55,666 nucleotides of DNA from Caenispirillum bisanense (GTDB lineage: Bacteria > Pseudomonadota > Alphaproteobacteria > Rhodospirillales > Rhodospirillaceae), in contig CAMDRB010000002.1 in NCBI GenBank assembly GCA_945906455.1, forward strand, positions 1 to 55,666. The letters are read 5' to 3'. Shown piece by piece: positions 1 to 9,316 of the stretch. Position numbers and translations under genes: made by a program. Below the pieces are notes generated by a model. The model did no database searches and was not told where the DNA came from. It saw only the letters and a list, made by a program, of their open reading frames with translations. Every line of letters starts with the position of its first letter. Positions within the stretch are counted from its first letter, which is position 1.

Positions 1-1
1 A

Positions 2-130
2 CAGCACATGCGCGCAGCCATGGCACGCAGCTTAGATGCCGTTCACGACGCCGTTGCCAATGCGCTCGACGCCGTCACGCCAGCCGAATGCAGCAACTAC
101 ATCCGCAACTCAGGTTACGCAGCTACCTAA
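2..130 (+). CDS. IS630-family transposase, C-terminal fragment cut by the window edge
   Basis: The frame is open from the window edge to TAA at 128-130. It encodes about 42 residues ending in a TPAECSNYIRNSGYAAT tail. IS630-family DDE transposases typically finish with a similar '(T/S)P.EC.NYF...GY' block, so I read this as the 3' end of such a gene. The catalytic core would lie upstream of the window. The stop codon falls inside the element's terminal inverted repeat. A related but clearly different copy sits at the opposite window edge on the other strand. The family call is good; whether the element is complete cannot be seen. Confidence 0.8.
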   Translation, partial: QHMRAAMARSLDAVHDAVANALDAVTPAECSNYIRNSGYAAT

Positions 131-2190
131 ATGCAAACCGCTCTAGAGCATCGCTCCACCCAAGCGGAGCGAAGCGCGCCGTAGAAATTCGCGGCGAAGG
201 CCGGCAGGTCGCAGAGACGGGAGGCTGTGAGCCGGTCGCGCAGGTTTTCGCGCAGGGCCGCCAGCCCGGCGGGGTCGGCGGCGAGCGAGCGGGCCTTGGC
301 GATCAGCTCGCCGAGGGAGGCCGCGACACCTTCGGGATAGCCGCCGTTGGCAAGATGCGCGGCGGCATGCCGGCCGCAAAAGCGATCTCCCGCCACGGTC
401 AGGACCGGCACGCCCATCAGAAGCGCTTCGCACGTCGTGAGGCCGCCCGAATAGGGCGTGGTGTCGAGAATGACGTCGACCTCGCCGTATTGCGCAAGAA
501 ACGCGGCGTGCAGACCGCCGGTCTTAAAGATCACCCGGTCGGCGGCAATGCCTTGGTCCATGAACAGGCTGACAATCCGGCCTTGCCGGGCTTCGTCGGC
601 GAGAAGGTACCCATTCAAGAGGAACCGCGCCGTCGGCACGGCCTTCAGCACCGCCGCCCATTGCGCGACCGACGCAGGACCGAATTTGGTTACTTCGCTG
701 AAGGTGCCAAAGGTCACGGTGCCCTTGGCGAGGCAGGGCGCCGGCGCCACGGGCGGCGCGTAGCTCGGCGGCCGGTAGCAAATGTAATCTGGCGCGAAGC
801 GTTCGACGCGTTCGGTGTAGAAGCGGTCGTCTTCAGCCGGCGTATGTACGCCGTCGCCCAAGAGCACGTCGATTGCATCGAGGCCGCGGGTGTCGACATA
901 GTCGCCCCAGGCCACCTGGAGCGGCGCCGGTCTTAGCGCGAACATCGGCAAGCGGTTCTGGGGTGCGTGGCCCGAGAGGTCGATGAGGATGTCGATGCGA
1001 TCACGCACGATCAATTGCGAAAGTTCACTGTCGGAAAGGCCGCGCACGTCTCGCCAGTGGTCGGCCGCGGCACGGAAGTCCGGCGTATAGACATCGGTCT
1101 TTGCGGTCGAGGAATAGCAAACGATTTCCCACATGGCGCGGTCGCGCGCCTCGATCACCGGCAGAGCAAAGAACATCATGGCGTGGAAACGAAAATCGCC
1201 CGAGACGAAACCCACACGCAAGCGCCGATTGGGCGAGAAATCATGGCGCGGGTCGAAGGCAGGGGGGGCCTGCGACTTATGCAGGCCGGCAAATTCCTGA
1301 TGGGCGGCGAATAACGCCTCGCGCGACATGCCGGGGACATAGTGCAGGCACATCAAGAGGCTTGAATGTATTGTCGCGAGTTCGGGTCTTAACGCCAGCA
1401 CGGCGCGCCGATGCGCGACCGCGTCCATGCTGCCGTCGTCGACCAGATCGGCGAGACCGACATAGGCCTGCGCCAGATTCGGGTTAAGGCTGATGGCTTT
1501 GCGGAAACAGGCATCGGCCTTGTCCTTGAGGCCGCCCTCGGCCAGCACCACACCCAAATTGACATGGGCATCGGCGTGACCGGGCAGAAGCTCGATGGCT
1601 TTGCGAAAGGCGCTTTCCGCTGCCGGGAGTCGGCCGGCCATATGAAACGCGTTCCCAAGATTGAATCGCAGTTCAGCGGATTTGGGCGCATGCGCCACAG
1701 CCTCGATCAGCACGGTCGCGGCACTTTCGACTTCGCCGATGGATTTCAACACCAGCGCCATATTGTTGTAGGCGCCGATGTGGCCGGGTCGGAGCGTAAT
1801 GGTGCTGCGAAAACTCTCGACCGCTTCGTGCAGCAGGCCGGCCTGCCGCTCTGCATTACCGAGATTAAATAGAATATCAGCCTGTGTCGGCGCGGCCTTG
1901 TGGGCCTTGACGAGGACGGTCACCGCTTCGGCGCTGCGGCCCTGAGCCAATAGTCCATTGCCGAGCGTGTTCAAATACAGGGCATTGGCGGGTGCGATGG
2001 CCACCGCCTGGCGGGCGAATTCTTCAGCGTCAACTTGCCGGCCCTCGTCTTGCGCGATCACGGCCAGCAAGTTGAGTGCGTCGCCATGCTGATGGCGGTC
2101 ACTCGGCGCGGCCAGAATGCTCTCGGCACCGGCTTTGGCGCTGGTGCGGTCGCCGGACTCGTAGAACGCGATGGCTTCATCGAAACGCAT
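127..2190 (-). CDS. TPR-repeat O-GlcNAc transferase-like protein (SPINDLY / glycosyltransferase family 41 type)
   Basis: The 687-residue protein has tandem tetratricopeptide repeats over roughly residues 1-270. The recurring pattern is A..(N/H)(N/M)LG......G....A...F..A....P. The C-terminal half resembles the catalytic region of OGT/SPY proteins, with RVGFVSGDFRFHAMMFF, ILIDLSGHAPQNRLPMFALR and DVILDTTPYSGGLTTCEALLMGVPV. Family members transfer a sugar from a UDP- or GDP-sugar to proteins; the substrate here is unknown. The start is nine bases after the msbA-like stop, so the two may be co-transcribed. The last residues (AVCI) and the TAG stop are encoded by the adjacent IS630 end, so the natural C-terminus has been altered slightly. 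The catalytic part looks intact. Confidence 0.85.
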   Translation of the reverse strand: MRFDEAIAFYESGDRTSAKAGAESILAAPSDRHQHGDALNLLAVIAQDEGRQVDAEEFARQAVAIAPANALYLNTLGNGLLAQGRSAEAVTVLVKAHKAAPTQADILFNLGNAERQAGLLHEAVESFRSTITLRPGHIGAYNNMALVLKSIGEVESAATVLIEAVAHAPKSAELRFNLGNAFHMAGRLPAAESAFRKAIELLPGHADAHVNLGVVLAEGGLKDKADACFRKAISLNPNLAQAYVGLADLVDDGSMDAVAHRRAVLALRPELATIHSSLLMCLHYVPGMSREALFAAHQEFAGLHKSQAPPAFDPRHDFSPNRRLRVGFVSGDFRFHAMMFFALPVIEARDRAMWEIVCYSSTAKTDVYTPDFRAAADHWRDVRGLSDSELSQLIVRDRIDILIDLSGHAPQNRLPMFALRPAPLQVAWGDYVDTRGLDAIDVLLGDGVHTPAEDDRFYTERVERFAPDYICYRPPSYAPPVAPAPCLAKGTVTFGTFSEVTKFGPASVAQWAAVLKAVPTARFLLNGYLLADEARQGRIVSLFMDQGIAADRVIFKTGGLHAAFLAQYGEVDVILDTTPYSGGLTTCEALLMGVPVLTVAGDRFCGRHAAAHLANGGYPEGVAASLGELIAKARSLAADPAGLAALRENLRDRLTASRLCDLPAFAANFYGALRSAWVERCSRAVCI
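128..146. repeat. Terminal inverted repeat and target site of the left IS630-like element
   Basis: The 19 bases TAAATGCAAACCGCTCTAG end in CTAG. They match the other element's end at 55520-55542 read on the minus strand (CTAAACGCAACACGCTCTAG). IS630 elements insert at TA, often within CTAG, so the element probably ends just before the TA at 144-145. Confidence 0.65.
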
Positions 2191-2198
2191 GGGACCAC

Positions 2199-4007
2199 CT
2201 AGCCGGCAGCCATGCCGGGTGAGACCTGCAGCGCATGGAGGCGCGCGTACAGACCGCCCTTGGAGAGCAGCGTACCGTGGGCGCCGTCTTCGGCCACGCG
2301 GCCCTGATCGATGACGCAGATCTGATCGGCGGTTGCCACCGTTGCTAGGCGATGCGCAATGACCAGGGTCGTGCGGCCCTGTTTTAAGCGCTCGAGCGCG
2401 GATTGAACTTGGCGTTCAGTCTCGGCGTCGAGCGCGCTGGTGGCCTCGTCCAAGAGCAGGATCGGGGCATCCTTCAATAGCGCCCGGGCAATGGCGATGC
2501 GCTGGCGTTGGCCGCCTGAAAGCCCCTGCCCGCGCTCGCCGACAACGGTCTCAAAGCCCTCGGACAAAGCAGAAATGAATTCGTGGGCGCCGGCGGCGCG
2601 CGCGGCTTCCTCGATATCGGCGTCGCTGGCCCCTGCACGACCGTAGCGGATATTGGCGCGGACACTGTCGTCGAAAAGCACCACATCCTGGCTGACCAGG
2701 GCAACGGCGTCGCGCAGCGAAGCCAAGGTAACATCGGCAATATTGTGGCCGTCGATGGTGATGGTGCCCGACGTGATGTCGTAAAATCGGGGAATTAAAT
2801 TGAGGACGGTGGTCTTGCCCGCGCCCGACGGACCGACCAGCGCCGTGGTCTTGCCGGGGGCCGCCGTGAAACTGATGCCTTTGAGAGCCTCTAACGCACC
2901 AGTGTAGGAGAACGTGACGTTCTCGAAACGCACTTCGCCGCGCGTCACCCTCAAGGCCACGGCATCCGATTTTTCATGCAATGCCGGTTTGGTGTCCAAG
3001 ACCGCGAATAAGCGCTCGGCGCCCGCGAGTCCTTCGTTGACGCTGGCGTTTGCATTGGCCAGCGCCTTCATGGGTCGATAGGCCGAAAGAAGCGCCGTGA
3101 TGAACGAGAAAAACGCGCCGGCCGTGGTCTCGCCGCCGATCACGCGCCAGCCGCCGTAAACGATGACGATGGTCACCGCCACCCCGCCGAATGTTTCCAT
3201 GAGCGGGCTAGCGAGTGCTTTCACGCGCTCGGTCTTGATGATCCGGTCGCGGATGTCGCTCGTCAGCCGCTGGGCGCGCGCGTTCTCGTAGTCCTCCATG
3301 CGGTAGGCTTTGACCAGCCGGATTCCACTTAGACACTGTTCCACGAGAGTCATGAACGCGCCGGTTTGAACTTGGGTGTTTGCCGTCATCGTGCGCAAGC
3401 GCCGTCCAAGGGTTGAAATCGGAATCACGGTCGCCGGAAAAGCCACAAAGGCGACCGACGCCAACAGCCAATCCTGATAAAACATAACGCCGACGAGGAA
3501 GATGATCGACAGCGCTTCGCGCCCCAAACCCGTGAGCGCCGTTGAAACCGCCGTGCGCATGGCGGCAATATCCGTGGTCAGTCGCGAGATCAGCGCGCCT
3601 GTGCGATGGGCGGCGAAGAACGTCAAATCCATTTCCAGGAGGTGCCGGAAAAGCCGGTTTTGCAGATCGGTGAGTACGGTCTGCCCGACACGGGTCATGA
3701 TCACCGTTTGACCATAGGCGCCGATCCCCTTGACCGCGAAGGTCGCAAAGACCGCGAGGCCCACGGGCCACAAGAGTTCAGCACGCCGCGCGACGAACAC
3801 TTGGTTGACCACCGGGTCCATCAACCAGGCCAGCGCCGCCGTCGATACGGCGACGGCAAACATGCACAGACCGGCCAGTGCGAACCGTCCGGCATAGGGC
3901 GCCACCGCCTCGCGCAGCAGACGGCGATAGAGGACGCCCGTCGAAGCCGGGGTCACAGGCGAGGAGCCGGGCAATGGCAAGGCGGCGGACAAATCAGGCA
4001 AAGCCAT
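2199..4007 (-). CDS. MsbA-type ABC exporter (lipid A / lipid flippase, fused TMD-NBD)
   Basis: The 602-residue half-transporter has about six membrane helices (residues ~40-320) followed by a nucleotide-binding domain. Walker A GPSGAGKTT lies near 392-400, the LSGGQRQRIAIARAL signature near 496, and Walker B ILLLDEATSALD near 516. Such homodimers move lipid A-core or other lipids across the inner membrane. It starts back to back with the aminotransferase/dehydrogenase pair at 4272-6367, which could make a diamino sugar for lipid A. That context favours lipid A export over drug export. The family is certain; the substrate is inferred. Confidence 0.85.
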   Translation of the reverse strand: MALPDLSAALPLPGSSPVTPASTGVLYRRLLREAVAPYAGRFALAGLCMFAVAVSTAALAWLMDPVVNQVFVARRAELLWPVGLAVFATFAVKGIGAYGQTVIMTRVGQTVLTDLQNRLFRHLLEMDLTFFAAHRTGALISRLTTDIAAMRTAVSTALTGLGREALSIIFLVGVMFYQDWLLASVAFVAFPATVIPISTLGRRLRTMTANTQVQTGAFMTLVEQCLSGIRLVKAYRMEDYENARAQRLTSDIRDRIIKTERVKALASPLMETFGGVAVTIVIVYGGWRVIGGETTAGAFFSFITALLSAYRPMKALANANASVNEGLAGAERLFAVLDTKPALHEKSDAVALRVTRGEVRFENVTFSYTGALEALKGISFTAAPGKTTALVGPSGAGKTTVLNLIPRFYDITSGTITIDGHNIADVTLASLRDAVALVSQDVVLFDDSVRANIRYGRAGASDADIEEAARAAGAHEFISALSEGFETVVGERGQGLSGGQRQRIAIARALLKDAPILLLDEATSALDAETERQVQSALERLKQGRTTLVIAHRLATVATADQICVIDQGRVAEDGAHGTLLSKGGLYARLHALQVSPGMAAG

Positions 4008-4271
4008 GGGCGGCGGCTACCAGGCGAAGGGGGCGAACACGATTAGCCAGCGAGAGCGGACATAAAGACACTTAACGCCGCCACTCGCGGCTTGTCCAGC
4101 CAGGTAGTCCGGCGCCGGCTATGACGCCTCGAGGTGAACCGCAACCCATTCCATTTGCAAGCGTTGTGGCCAAGGACTAGGTTCATTTCAACGCCGAGCC
4201 AGCCGCCGCAGGTCCCGACCGATCCGCCACCCCGTCCCTCTACGTTCCCGATAAGCAGGTCCATTCCCATC
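4008..4271. other. Divergent intergenic region between the msbA-like and aminotransferase genes
   Basis: These 264 bases separate two oppositely transcribed genes and must hold both promoters. I could not assign a convincing -35/-10 pair. A short GCCGCCACTCGCGGC dyad is near 4077. The aminotransferase frame is open back to 4134, but the residues before 4272 (many Pro, Ser and Arg) look non-coding. Confidence 0.4.
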
Positions 4272-5426
4272 ATGCCTGATTCAGCGACGGCACCGGCCAG
4301 CCTCACCAAGATTGCCTTCATCGACCTTCAGGCCCAGCGGGCGCGGATCGGTGAGAAGCGCATGGAAGCCGCCATCGGACGGGTGCTGGCTCATGGCGGA
4401 TTCATCATGGGGCCCGAAGTAGCCGAGGTCGAGCGCAAGCTGGCCGCTCATGCCAGTGCGAAGCACGTGATCTCCTGTTCCAGCGGCACGACGGCCTTGG
4501 TCATGGCCCTGATGGCTAAGGAGGTTGGACGCGGCGATGCTGTGTTTCTGCCTTCCTTTACGTTTACGGCTACGGTCGAACCGGCGGTGATCTTGGGGGC
4601 AACGCCGGTTTTCGTCGATGTCTTGCCTGACACGTTCAATATCGACCCTGAAAGCCTCGAGCGCGCGGTCGCCGTCGCGCGGCAAACCGGCCTCAGGCCG
4701 GCCTGCGTGATTGCGGTGGATCTCTTTGGACAGCCGGCCGATTACGATTCCATCAGACGCGTCGCTGAGCGCCATGGCTTGTGGATTTTGGACGACGCCG
4801 CGCAAAGTTACGGCGCGCACTATAAGGGGAACGCGCTCGGCACCTGCGCCGAAATCACCGCCACCAGTTTTTACCCGTCAAAACCCTTGGGCTGCTACGG
4901 CGACGGCGGCGCGATTTTCACCGACGACGACGAAATTGCGCGACGGCTGACGCAGCTTCGGGTCCATGGTCAGGGCCGCGACCGCAACGAAAATCTTAGG
5001 GTTGGCATAACCGGCCGATTTGATTCGATTCAGGCGGCCGTGCTCTTGGAGAAGCTCGCGATCTTCGATGCCGAATGCCACGAACGCAATGCCGTGGCCG
5101 CCCGTTATACCGCGGGCCTCAAGGGCGCCGTCGGGACTCCCTTCGTGCGGCCCGATTGCACATCGGTTTGGGCGCAGTACACCGTCACCACACCCAGGCG
5201 TGATCGCATCGCCGCGACGCTCCAGGCCGAAGGAATTCCAACGGCCATCCATTATCTCAAGCCCATTCATACCCAAGCGCCCTACCGCGGCTTTCCGGTG
5301 GTCACGGGCGGACTACCCGTGACCGAGCGCTTGGCGCGGGAAGTGATCAGTCTGCCCATGCATCCCTATCTTTCGCCTGAGGCGCAAGATCGCGTCATCG
5401 CCGCGGTGCGAGCGGCTGTCGTCTGA
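4272..5426 (+). CDS. DegT/DnrJ/EryC1 sugar aminotransferase, GnnB/WbpE-like
   Basis: The 384-residue PLP enzyme has the typical DegT/DnrJ/EryC1 layout. The block SFYPSKPLGCYGDGGAIFTD places the cofactor lysine near residue 204. RVHGQGRDRNENLRVGITGR and RFDSIQAAVLLEKL follow, as in WbpE and GnnB, which aminate a 3-keto UDP-amino sugar with glutamate as donor. The Gfo/Idh/MocA dehydrogenase that could supply the keto sugar starts 41 bases downstream. ATG at 4272 was chosen because the frame upstream to 4134 has no conserved sequence. The family is certain. The GnnB-versus-WbpE assignment is inferred from the partner gene and the msbA-like neighbour, and no UDP-sugar 6-dehydrogenase is seen in the window. 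Confidence 0.85.
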   Translation: MPDSATAPASLTKIAFIDLQAQRARIGEKRMEAAIGRVLAHGGFIMGPEVAEVERKLAAHASAKHVISCSSGTTALVMALMAKEVGRGDAVFLPSFTFTATVEPAVILGATPVFVDVLPDTFNIDPESLERAVAVARQTGLRPACVIAVDLFGQPADYDSIRRVAERHGLWILDDAAQSYGAHYKGNALGTCAEITATSFYPSKPLGCYGDGGAIFTDDDEIARRLTQLRVHGQGRDRNENLRVGITGRFDSIQAAVLLEKLAIFDAECHERNAVAARYTAGLKGAVGTPFVRPDCTSVWAQYTVTTPRRDRIAATLQAEGIPTAIHYLKPIHTQAPYRGFPVVTGGLPVTERLAREVISLPMHPYLSPEAQDRVIAAVRAAVV

Positions 5427-5467
5427 GACCGCGTTGATCCAGAGGTTTTGACGTCTATGGGACGCGT

Positions 5468-6367
5468 GTGCCGCTGAAGCCAGCCCAAGTTAACCTAGCC
5501 GTTGTCGGCGCAGGCATCATGGGGCGCAACCACCTTCGTGCCGCCAAGGTTGCCGGCATCGAAATCGCCGGCGTCATGGATGCCGATGCCGATCACGCCC
5601 ATGCCGCCGCCGCCGAGTTCGGCTGCCCGGTCGTGGCAGATCTTCGCAACATCGGCGCCGTCATCATTGCGATACCGACCGCCGCCCATGCCGCAACGGC
5701 CTTACCGCTTCTGCAAGCCGGCATTCATTGCTTGGTCGAGAAGCCGTTCGCCCCATCGGAGGCGGAATGCAAAGCGCTCATCGACGCCTCAAGGACCGCC
5801 GGCGCCATCTTGCAGGTTGGCCACGTGGAGCGATTCAATCCGGCGGTAGAGGCGCTATTTGCCCAAGGCGTTTCCCCCACGGACGTTACCCGCATGACAA
5901 CGCGGCGGACCGGGCCCGCAAGCGCGCGTGTCGCGGACGTCAGCGTTGTTGCCGACTTGATGGTCCATGACCTGGATATCGTGCTCGCGCTCAAACCCTT
6001 GCCGGTGACGCGCGTGAAGGCCACCGGCAATCGCGATCACGCCGAAGCGGAGCTGACGTTCGCCGACGAAACAAGGGCGATCCTGGTTGCCAGCCGCGCC
6101 GTCGCCGACCGTCATCGCGACCTGGTTGTCAAAACAGGCGGGGGTGATTACCGGCTCGATTTTATCGCGAAAAGCCTGCTTCGGCCGGCGCGATCGGCGC
6201 GCGAGTTAGAGCCGGCCACGGTCTTCACGGGCGACGCGCTGAGTGCGCAACTCAAGCACTTCATCGCTTCGATTCGCGGCGCACACCCGCCGCGGGTGAC
6301 GGGCGAAATTGCCTTGAACGTCATGAAGCTTGTCTGGCGGATCGAAGCCGCCTTGGGGCAGTCGTGA
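5468..6367 (+). CDS. Gfo/Idh/MocA-family sugar dehydrogenase, GnnA-like
   Basis: The 299-residue NAD(P)-dependent oxidoreductase carries a Rossmann motif VVGAGIMG (residues ~12-19), the conserved EKP at 91-93 and the block LQVGHVERFNPAV. In GnnA the reaction is oxidation of the 3-hydroxyl of UDP-GlcNAc to a 3-keto sugar, which GnnB then aminates. The start is GTG at 5468; the ATG at 5457 is in another frame and stops at once. The MFS gene overlaps its stop as TGATG, so the three plus-strand genes form one operon. WbpB-type chemistry on a UDP-uronic acid is the alternative. Confidence 0.8.
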   Translation: MPLKPAQVNLAVVGAGIMGRNHLRAAKVAGIEIAGVMDADADHAHAAAAEFGCPVVADLRNIGAVIIAIPTAAHAATALPLLQAGIHCLVEKPFAPSEAECKALIDASRTAGAILQVGHVERFNPAVEALFAQGVSPTDVTRMTTRRTGPASARVADVSVVADLMVHDLDIVLALKPLPVTRVKATGNRDHAEAELTFADETRAILVASRAVADRHRDLVVKTGGGDYRLDFIAKSLLRPARSARELEPATVFTGDALSAQLKHFIASIRGAHPPRVTGEIALNVMKLVWRIEAALGQS

Positions 6368-7650
6368 TGCCCGGGGCCGAGACCCCGGAATCAGCGCGGA
6401 GCGCGCCCGCGCCGGTGATCGCGTTTTGTCTTTATGATTTCGCCAACTCCGCCTTCACCACGATCATCATTACGTTTGTTTTCGCGACCTATTTTACCAC
6501 CGGCATTGCCGTCGATCCGACAACCGGCGGCGCACATTGGAGTTTCGCCATGTCGGTTGCGGGGGTTGTGATCGCGATCCTGAGCCCGATCCTCGGGGCG
6601 ATCGCTGATCAGACCGGACGGCGCAAACCCTGGATTATGGCGTTCATGTTGATCTGCGCTTCGGCCACGGCGCTGCTCTGGTACGCGCGGCCGACACCCG
6701 ATGACGCGACCTGGGCTTTGGTTTTTGTCGTTATCGCTACCGTCGGCTTCGAAGTGGGCATGTTGTTCGTCAATGCCCTTCTGCCTACGATTTCAACTCC
6801 AGCACAAATGGGGCGTGTCTCTGGCTGGGCCTGGGGCGCAGGCTACGCGGGTGGCTTGCTGTCCCTGGTGGTTGCGCTGTTCGTGCTCGTGCAGGCCGAC
6901 CCGCCGCCTTTCGGACTCGATAAGGGCGAGGCGGAACATGTGCGCGCGACCTCGCTTTTGGTGGCGGGCTGGTTCGTGATTTTCGCCCTGCCGCTGTTCT
7001 TGTGGGTACGGGAGCCCGTAGCCGGAAGCATTTCCGCCGGCCGCGCGGTCCGCCTGGGAATGAAGCAATTGGTCGCATCACTGCGCCGTGCCCGCGATCA
7101 CGCCAACGTCTTTCGCTTTTTGATCGCCGCCATGATCTATTCCGACGGCGTGCACACGGTGTTCGCTTTGGGCGGCGTCTACGCCGGCATTACCTTCGGC
7201 ATGCAAACCGAGGAGATCATTGTCCTCGGCATCAGTTTGAACGTTACCGCCGGGTTGGGGGCGTTTCTATTCGGCTGGATCGATGACCGGATCGGCTCCA
7301 AACGGACGATTGTCATAAGCTTAGTCGCGTTGATCGCAACCAGCGCCATCGTCATGGCGGCCCCGGACAAGACCACGTTTTGGGCGGGCGCCCTTGCCAT
7401 GAGCACGTTCTTCGGCCCGGTTCAGGCCGCGAGCCGCACGATGATGGCGCGGCTCGCACCGCCTAGCATGCGCGGCGAAATGTTCGGGCTGTTCGCGCTT
7501 TCAGGGAAGGTCACCGCGTTCGCGGGGCCCGCCGTCGTCGGCTGGGTAACGCTGGCGACCGGGAGTTATCGACTTGGCATGGCGACGGTGCTGATCTTCC
7601 TGCTGGCCGGGCTGCTCCTGCTGCACGGCGTCAAGGAGCCGAGAGCATGA
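6367..7650 (+). CDS. MFS transporter, UMF1 / Atg22-like family
   Basis: The protein has about 427 residues and twelve predicted membrane helices. The N-terminal block FCLYDFANSAFTTIIITFVFATYF is the hallmark of the UMF1/Atg22-like branch of the major facilitator superfamily. A cytoplasmic DQTGRRKPW loop follows the second helix. The substrate is unknown; related fungal proteins export amino acids from vacuoles. ATG at 6367 overlaps the dehydrogenase stop (TGATG); GTG at 6364 is an equal alternative. The TGA stop (7648-7650) lies inside a palindromic repeat. Confidence 0.8.
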   Translation: MPGAETPESARSAPAPVIAFCLYDFANSAFTTIIITFVFATYFTTGIAVDPTTGGAHWSFAMSVAGVVIAILSPILGAIADQTGRRKPWIMAFMLICASATALLWYARPTPDDATWALVFVVIATVGFEVGMLFVNALLPTISTPAQMGRVSGWAWGAGYAGGLLSLVVALFVLVQADPPPFGLDKGEAEHVRATSLLVAGWFVIFALPLFLWVREPVAGSISAGRAVRLGMKQLVASLRRARDHANVFRFLIAAMIYSDGVHTVFALGGVYAGITFGMQTEEIIVLGISLNVTAGLGAFLFGWIDDRIGSKRTIVISLVALIATSAIVMAAPDKTTFWAGALAMSTFFGPVQAASRTMMARLAPPSMRGEMFGLFALSGKVTAFAGPAVVGWVTLATGSYRLGMATVLIFLLAGLLLLHGVKEPRA

Positions 7651-7744
7651 TCCGGAAAAGTGGGAACCGGTTTTCCGATAAGATCATGCTCAAACAGCAA
7701 CATAGAGCGCGATCTCGATTCAATATCAGGTGATCGCGCTCTAA
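7642..7744. repeat. Bipartite palindromic repeat, copy 1
   Basis: There are two hairpins. The first pairs GAGCATGATC (7643-7652) with GATCATGCTC (7682-7691) and has an inner GGAAAA/TTTTCC arm. The second pairs AGAGCGCGATC (7704-7714) with GATCGCGCTCT (7732-7742), a perfect 11-bp stem. It fills the space between two convergent genes and overlaps both stop codons. It shares its inner core (GAAAAGTGG, CCGGTTTTC) and a GATTCAATA-like loop with copies at 17254 and 38006. Repeats of this type are common in Alphaproteobacteria. It may also act as a bidirectional transcript end. Confidence 0.8.
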
Positions 7745-9315
7745 TGCCGGAAGTGGCGCATCCCTGTGAACACCATGGCCAGGCCGTTCTCGTCGGCCGC
7801 CTTGATGACTTCGTCGTCCTTGATCGATCCACCGGGCTGAATCACCGCGAGCGCGCCCGCTTCCGCCGTCACCAGCAATCCGTCGGGGAACGGAAAGAAG
7901 GCATCGGAAGCCACGACCGAGCCGACCGTCAATGCATCCTTCCGACCCAACGCCTGGGCGGCGTCCTTCGATTTGCTGTGAGCGATGCGCGCGGAATCAA
8001 TGCGGCTCATCTGTCCCGCGCCGATGCCGACGGTCGCGCCGTCTTTTACATAGACAATCGCGTTGGACTTGACGTGCTTGCAGATGGTGAATGCAAGCAG
8101 AAGATCGTCGAGTTGCTGCGGCGTCGGCTTGACCTTGGTGACGACTTTGAGATCGGCCTTGGCGATGCGGCCGTTGTCCCGGCTCTGGACGAGAAAGCCG
8201 CCGGCGACGTTTCGCAAGGTCCGGCCCACGGCGCCTGGATCAGGCAGACCATCGGTGATCAAGAGACGCAGGTTCTTCTTCTTGGCGAAGTGCGATTTGG
8301 CCTCGTCGTCGGCACCGGGCGCGATCACAACTTCGGTGAACAACTCGGTGATCTTGGCCGCGGTCGGGCCGTCGATGGAACGGTTGAGGGCGATGATCCC
8401 GCCGAAGGCCGAGACCGGATCGCAGGCCAGCGCCTTGGTGTAGGCTTCTAGACAATTGGCCCCCAATGCGACGCCGCAGGGGTTGGCGTGCTTGATGATG
8501 GCGCAGGCTGGCGTCGAAAATTCCGCGACCAGATCATAGGCGGCATCGGTATCGTTGATATTGTTGTAACTGAGCTCCTTGCCCTGGACTTGCAGAGCCG
8601 CGGCAACGCCGGCGCGCTTTTCGCCCGTGACATATAGAGCCGCGGTTTGGTGCGGGTTCTCGCCGTAACGCAAGGACTGTTTGAGTCTTCCGCCAAAGCT
8701 GAGCCAGCGCGGGTAGTCATCTCCCAGTTGACCCGCAAACCAATTGGAGATCGCGGCGTCGTAGGCTGCCGTACGAGCGAAGGCGCGGGCGGCGAGTTGC
8801 TTGCGTGTTTGTTCTCTGACCGCGCCGTTGTTGGCCTTCATGTCGGCCATCACGAGGATATAGTCTAGGGGATCGACAACGACCGTGACGCCGGCGTGGT
8901 TCTTAGCGGCCGACCGGATCATGGCCGGGCCGCCGATGTCGATATTCTCGACGCACGTGTCGAAATCCGCGCCGGCGGCAACGGTCTTCTCGAACGGATA
9001 GAGATTGACGACAATCAAATCGATCGGCCCGATTTTATGCTCGGCCATGATCTTTTCGTGTTCGGCATTGCCGCGAATGCCGAGAATCCCGCCGTGGATG
9101 ATGGGATGCAAAGTCTTTACCCGCCCATCGAGCATCTCCGGGAAGCCTGTGACCTCGGCCACTTCCTTCACTGGCAGGCCTTCGCCTTTGATGGCCTTGG
9201 CCGTGCCGCCGGTGGAGATCAGTTCGACCCCGGCTTGATGCAGGAATCTGGCGAACTCCGGGAGCCCGCTTTTATCGGAGACGGAAAACAGAGCGCGGCG
9301 AATGGCAGCAGGCAT
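7741..9315 (-). CDS. purH: Bifunctional AICAR transformylase / IMP cyclohydrolase
   Basis: The 524-residue protein has the expected length. The N-terminal MGS-like IMP cyclohydrolase domain begins [20 protein letters not shown] and includes [14 protein letters not shown]. The C-terminal AICARFT domain ends in the family-typical [11 protein letters not shown]. It catalyses the last two steps of purine synthesis, AICAR to FAICAR (10-formyl-THF donor) to IMP. It is monocistronic here, with its own promoter and a ZTP-type riboswitch leader. Its TAG stop is supplied by the palindromic repeat. Confidence 0.97.
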   Translation of the reverse strand: MPAAIRRALFSVSDKSGLPEFARFLHQAGVELISTGGTAKAIKGEGLPVKEVAEVTGFPEMLDGRVKTLHPIIHGGILGIRGNAEHEKIMAEHKIGPIDLIVVNLYPFEKTVAAGADFDTCVENIDIGGPAMIRSAAKNHAGVTVVVDPLDYILVMADMKANNGAVREQTRKQLAARAFARTAAYDAAISNWFAGQLGDDYPRWLSFGGRLKQSLRYGENPHQTAALYVTGEKRAGVAAALQVQGKELSYNNINDTDAAYDLVAEFSTPACAIIKHANPCGVALGANCLEAYTKALACDPVSAFGGIIALNRSIDGPTAAKITELFTEVVIAPGADDEAKSHFAKKKNLRLLITDGLPDPGAVGRTLRNVAGGFLVQSRDNGRIAKADLKVVTKVKPTPQQLDDLLLAFTICKHVKSNAIVYVKDGATVGIGAGQMSRIDSARIAHSKSKDAAQALGRKDALTVGSVVASDAFFPFPDGLLVTAEAGALAVIQPGGSIKDDEVIKAADENGLAMVFTGMRHFRH

Positions 9316-9316
9316 A

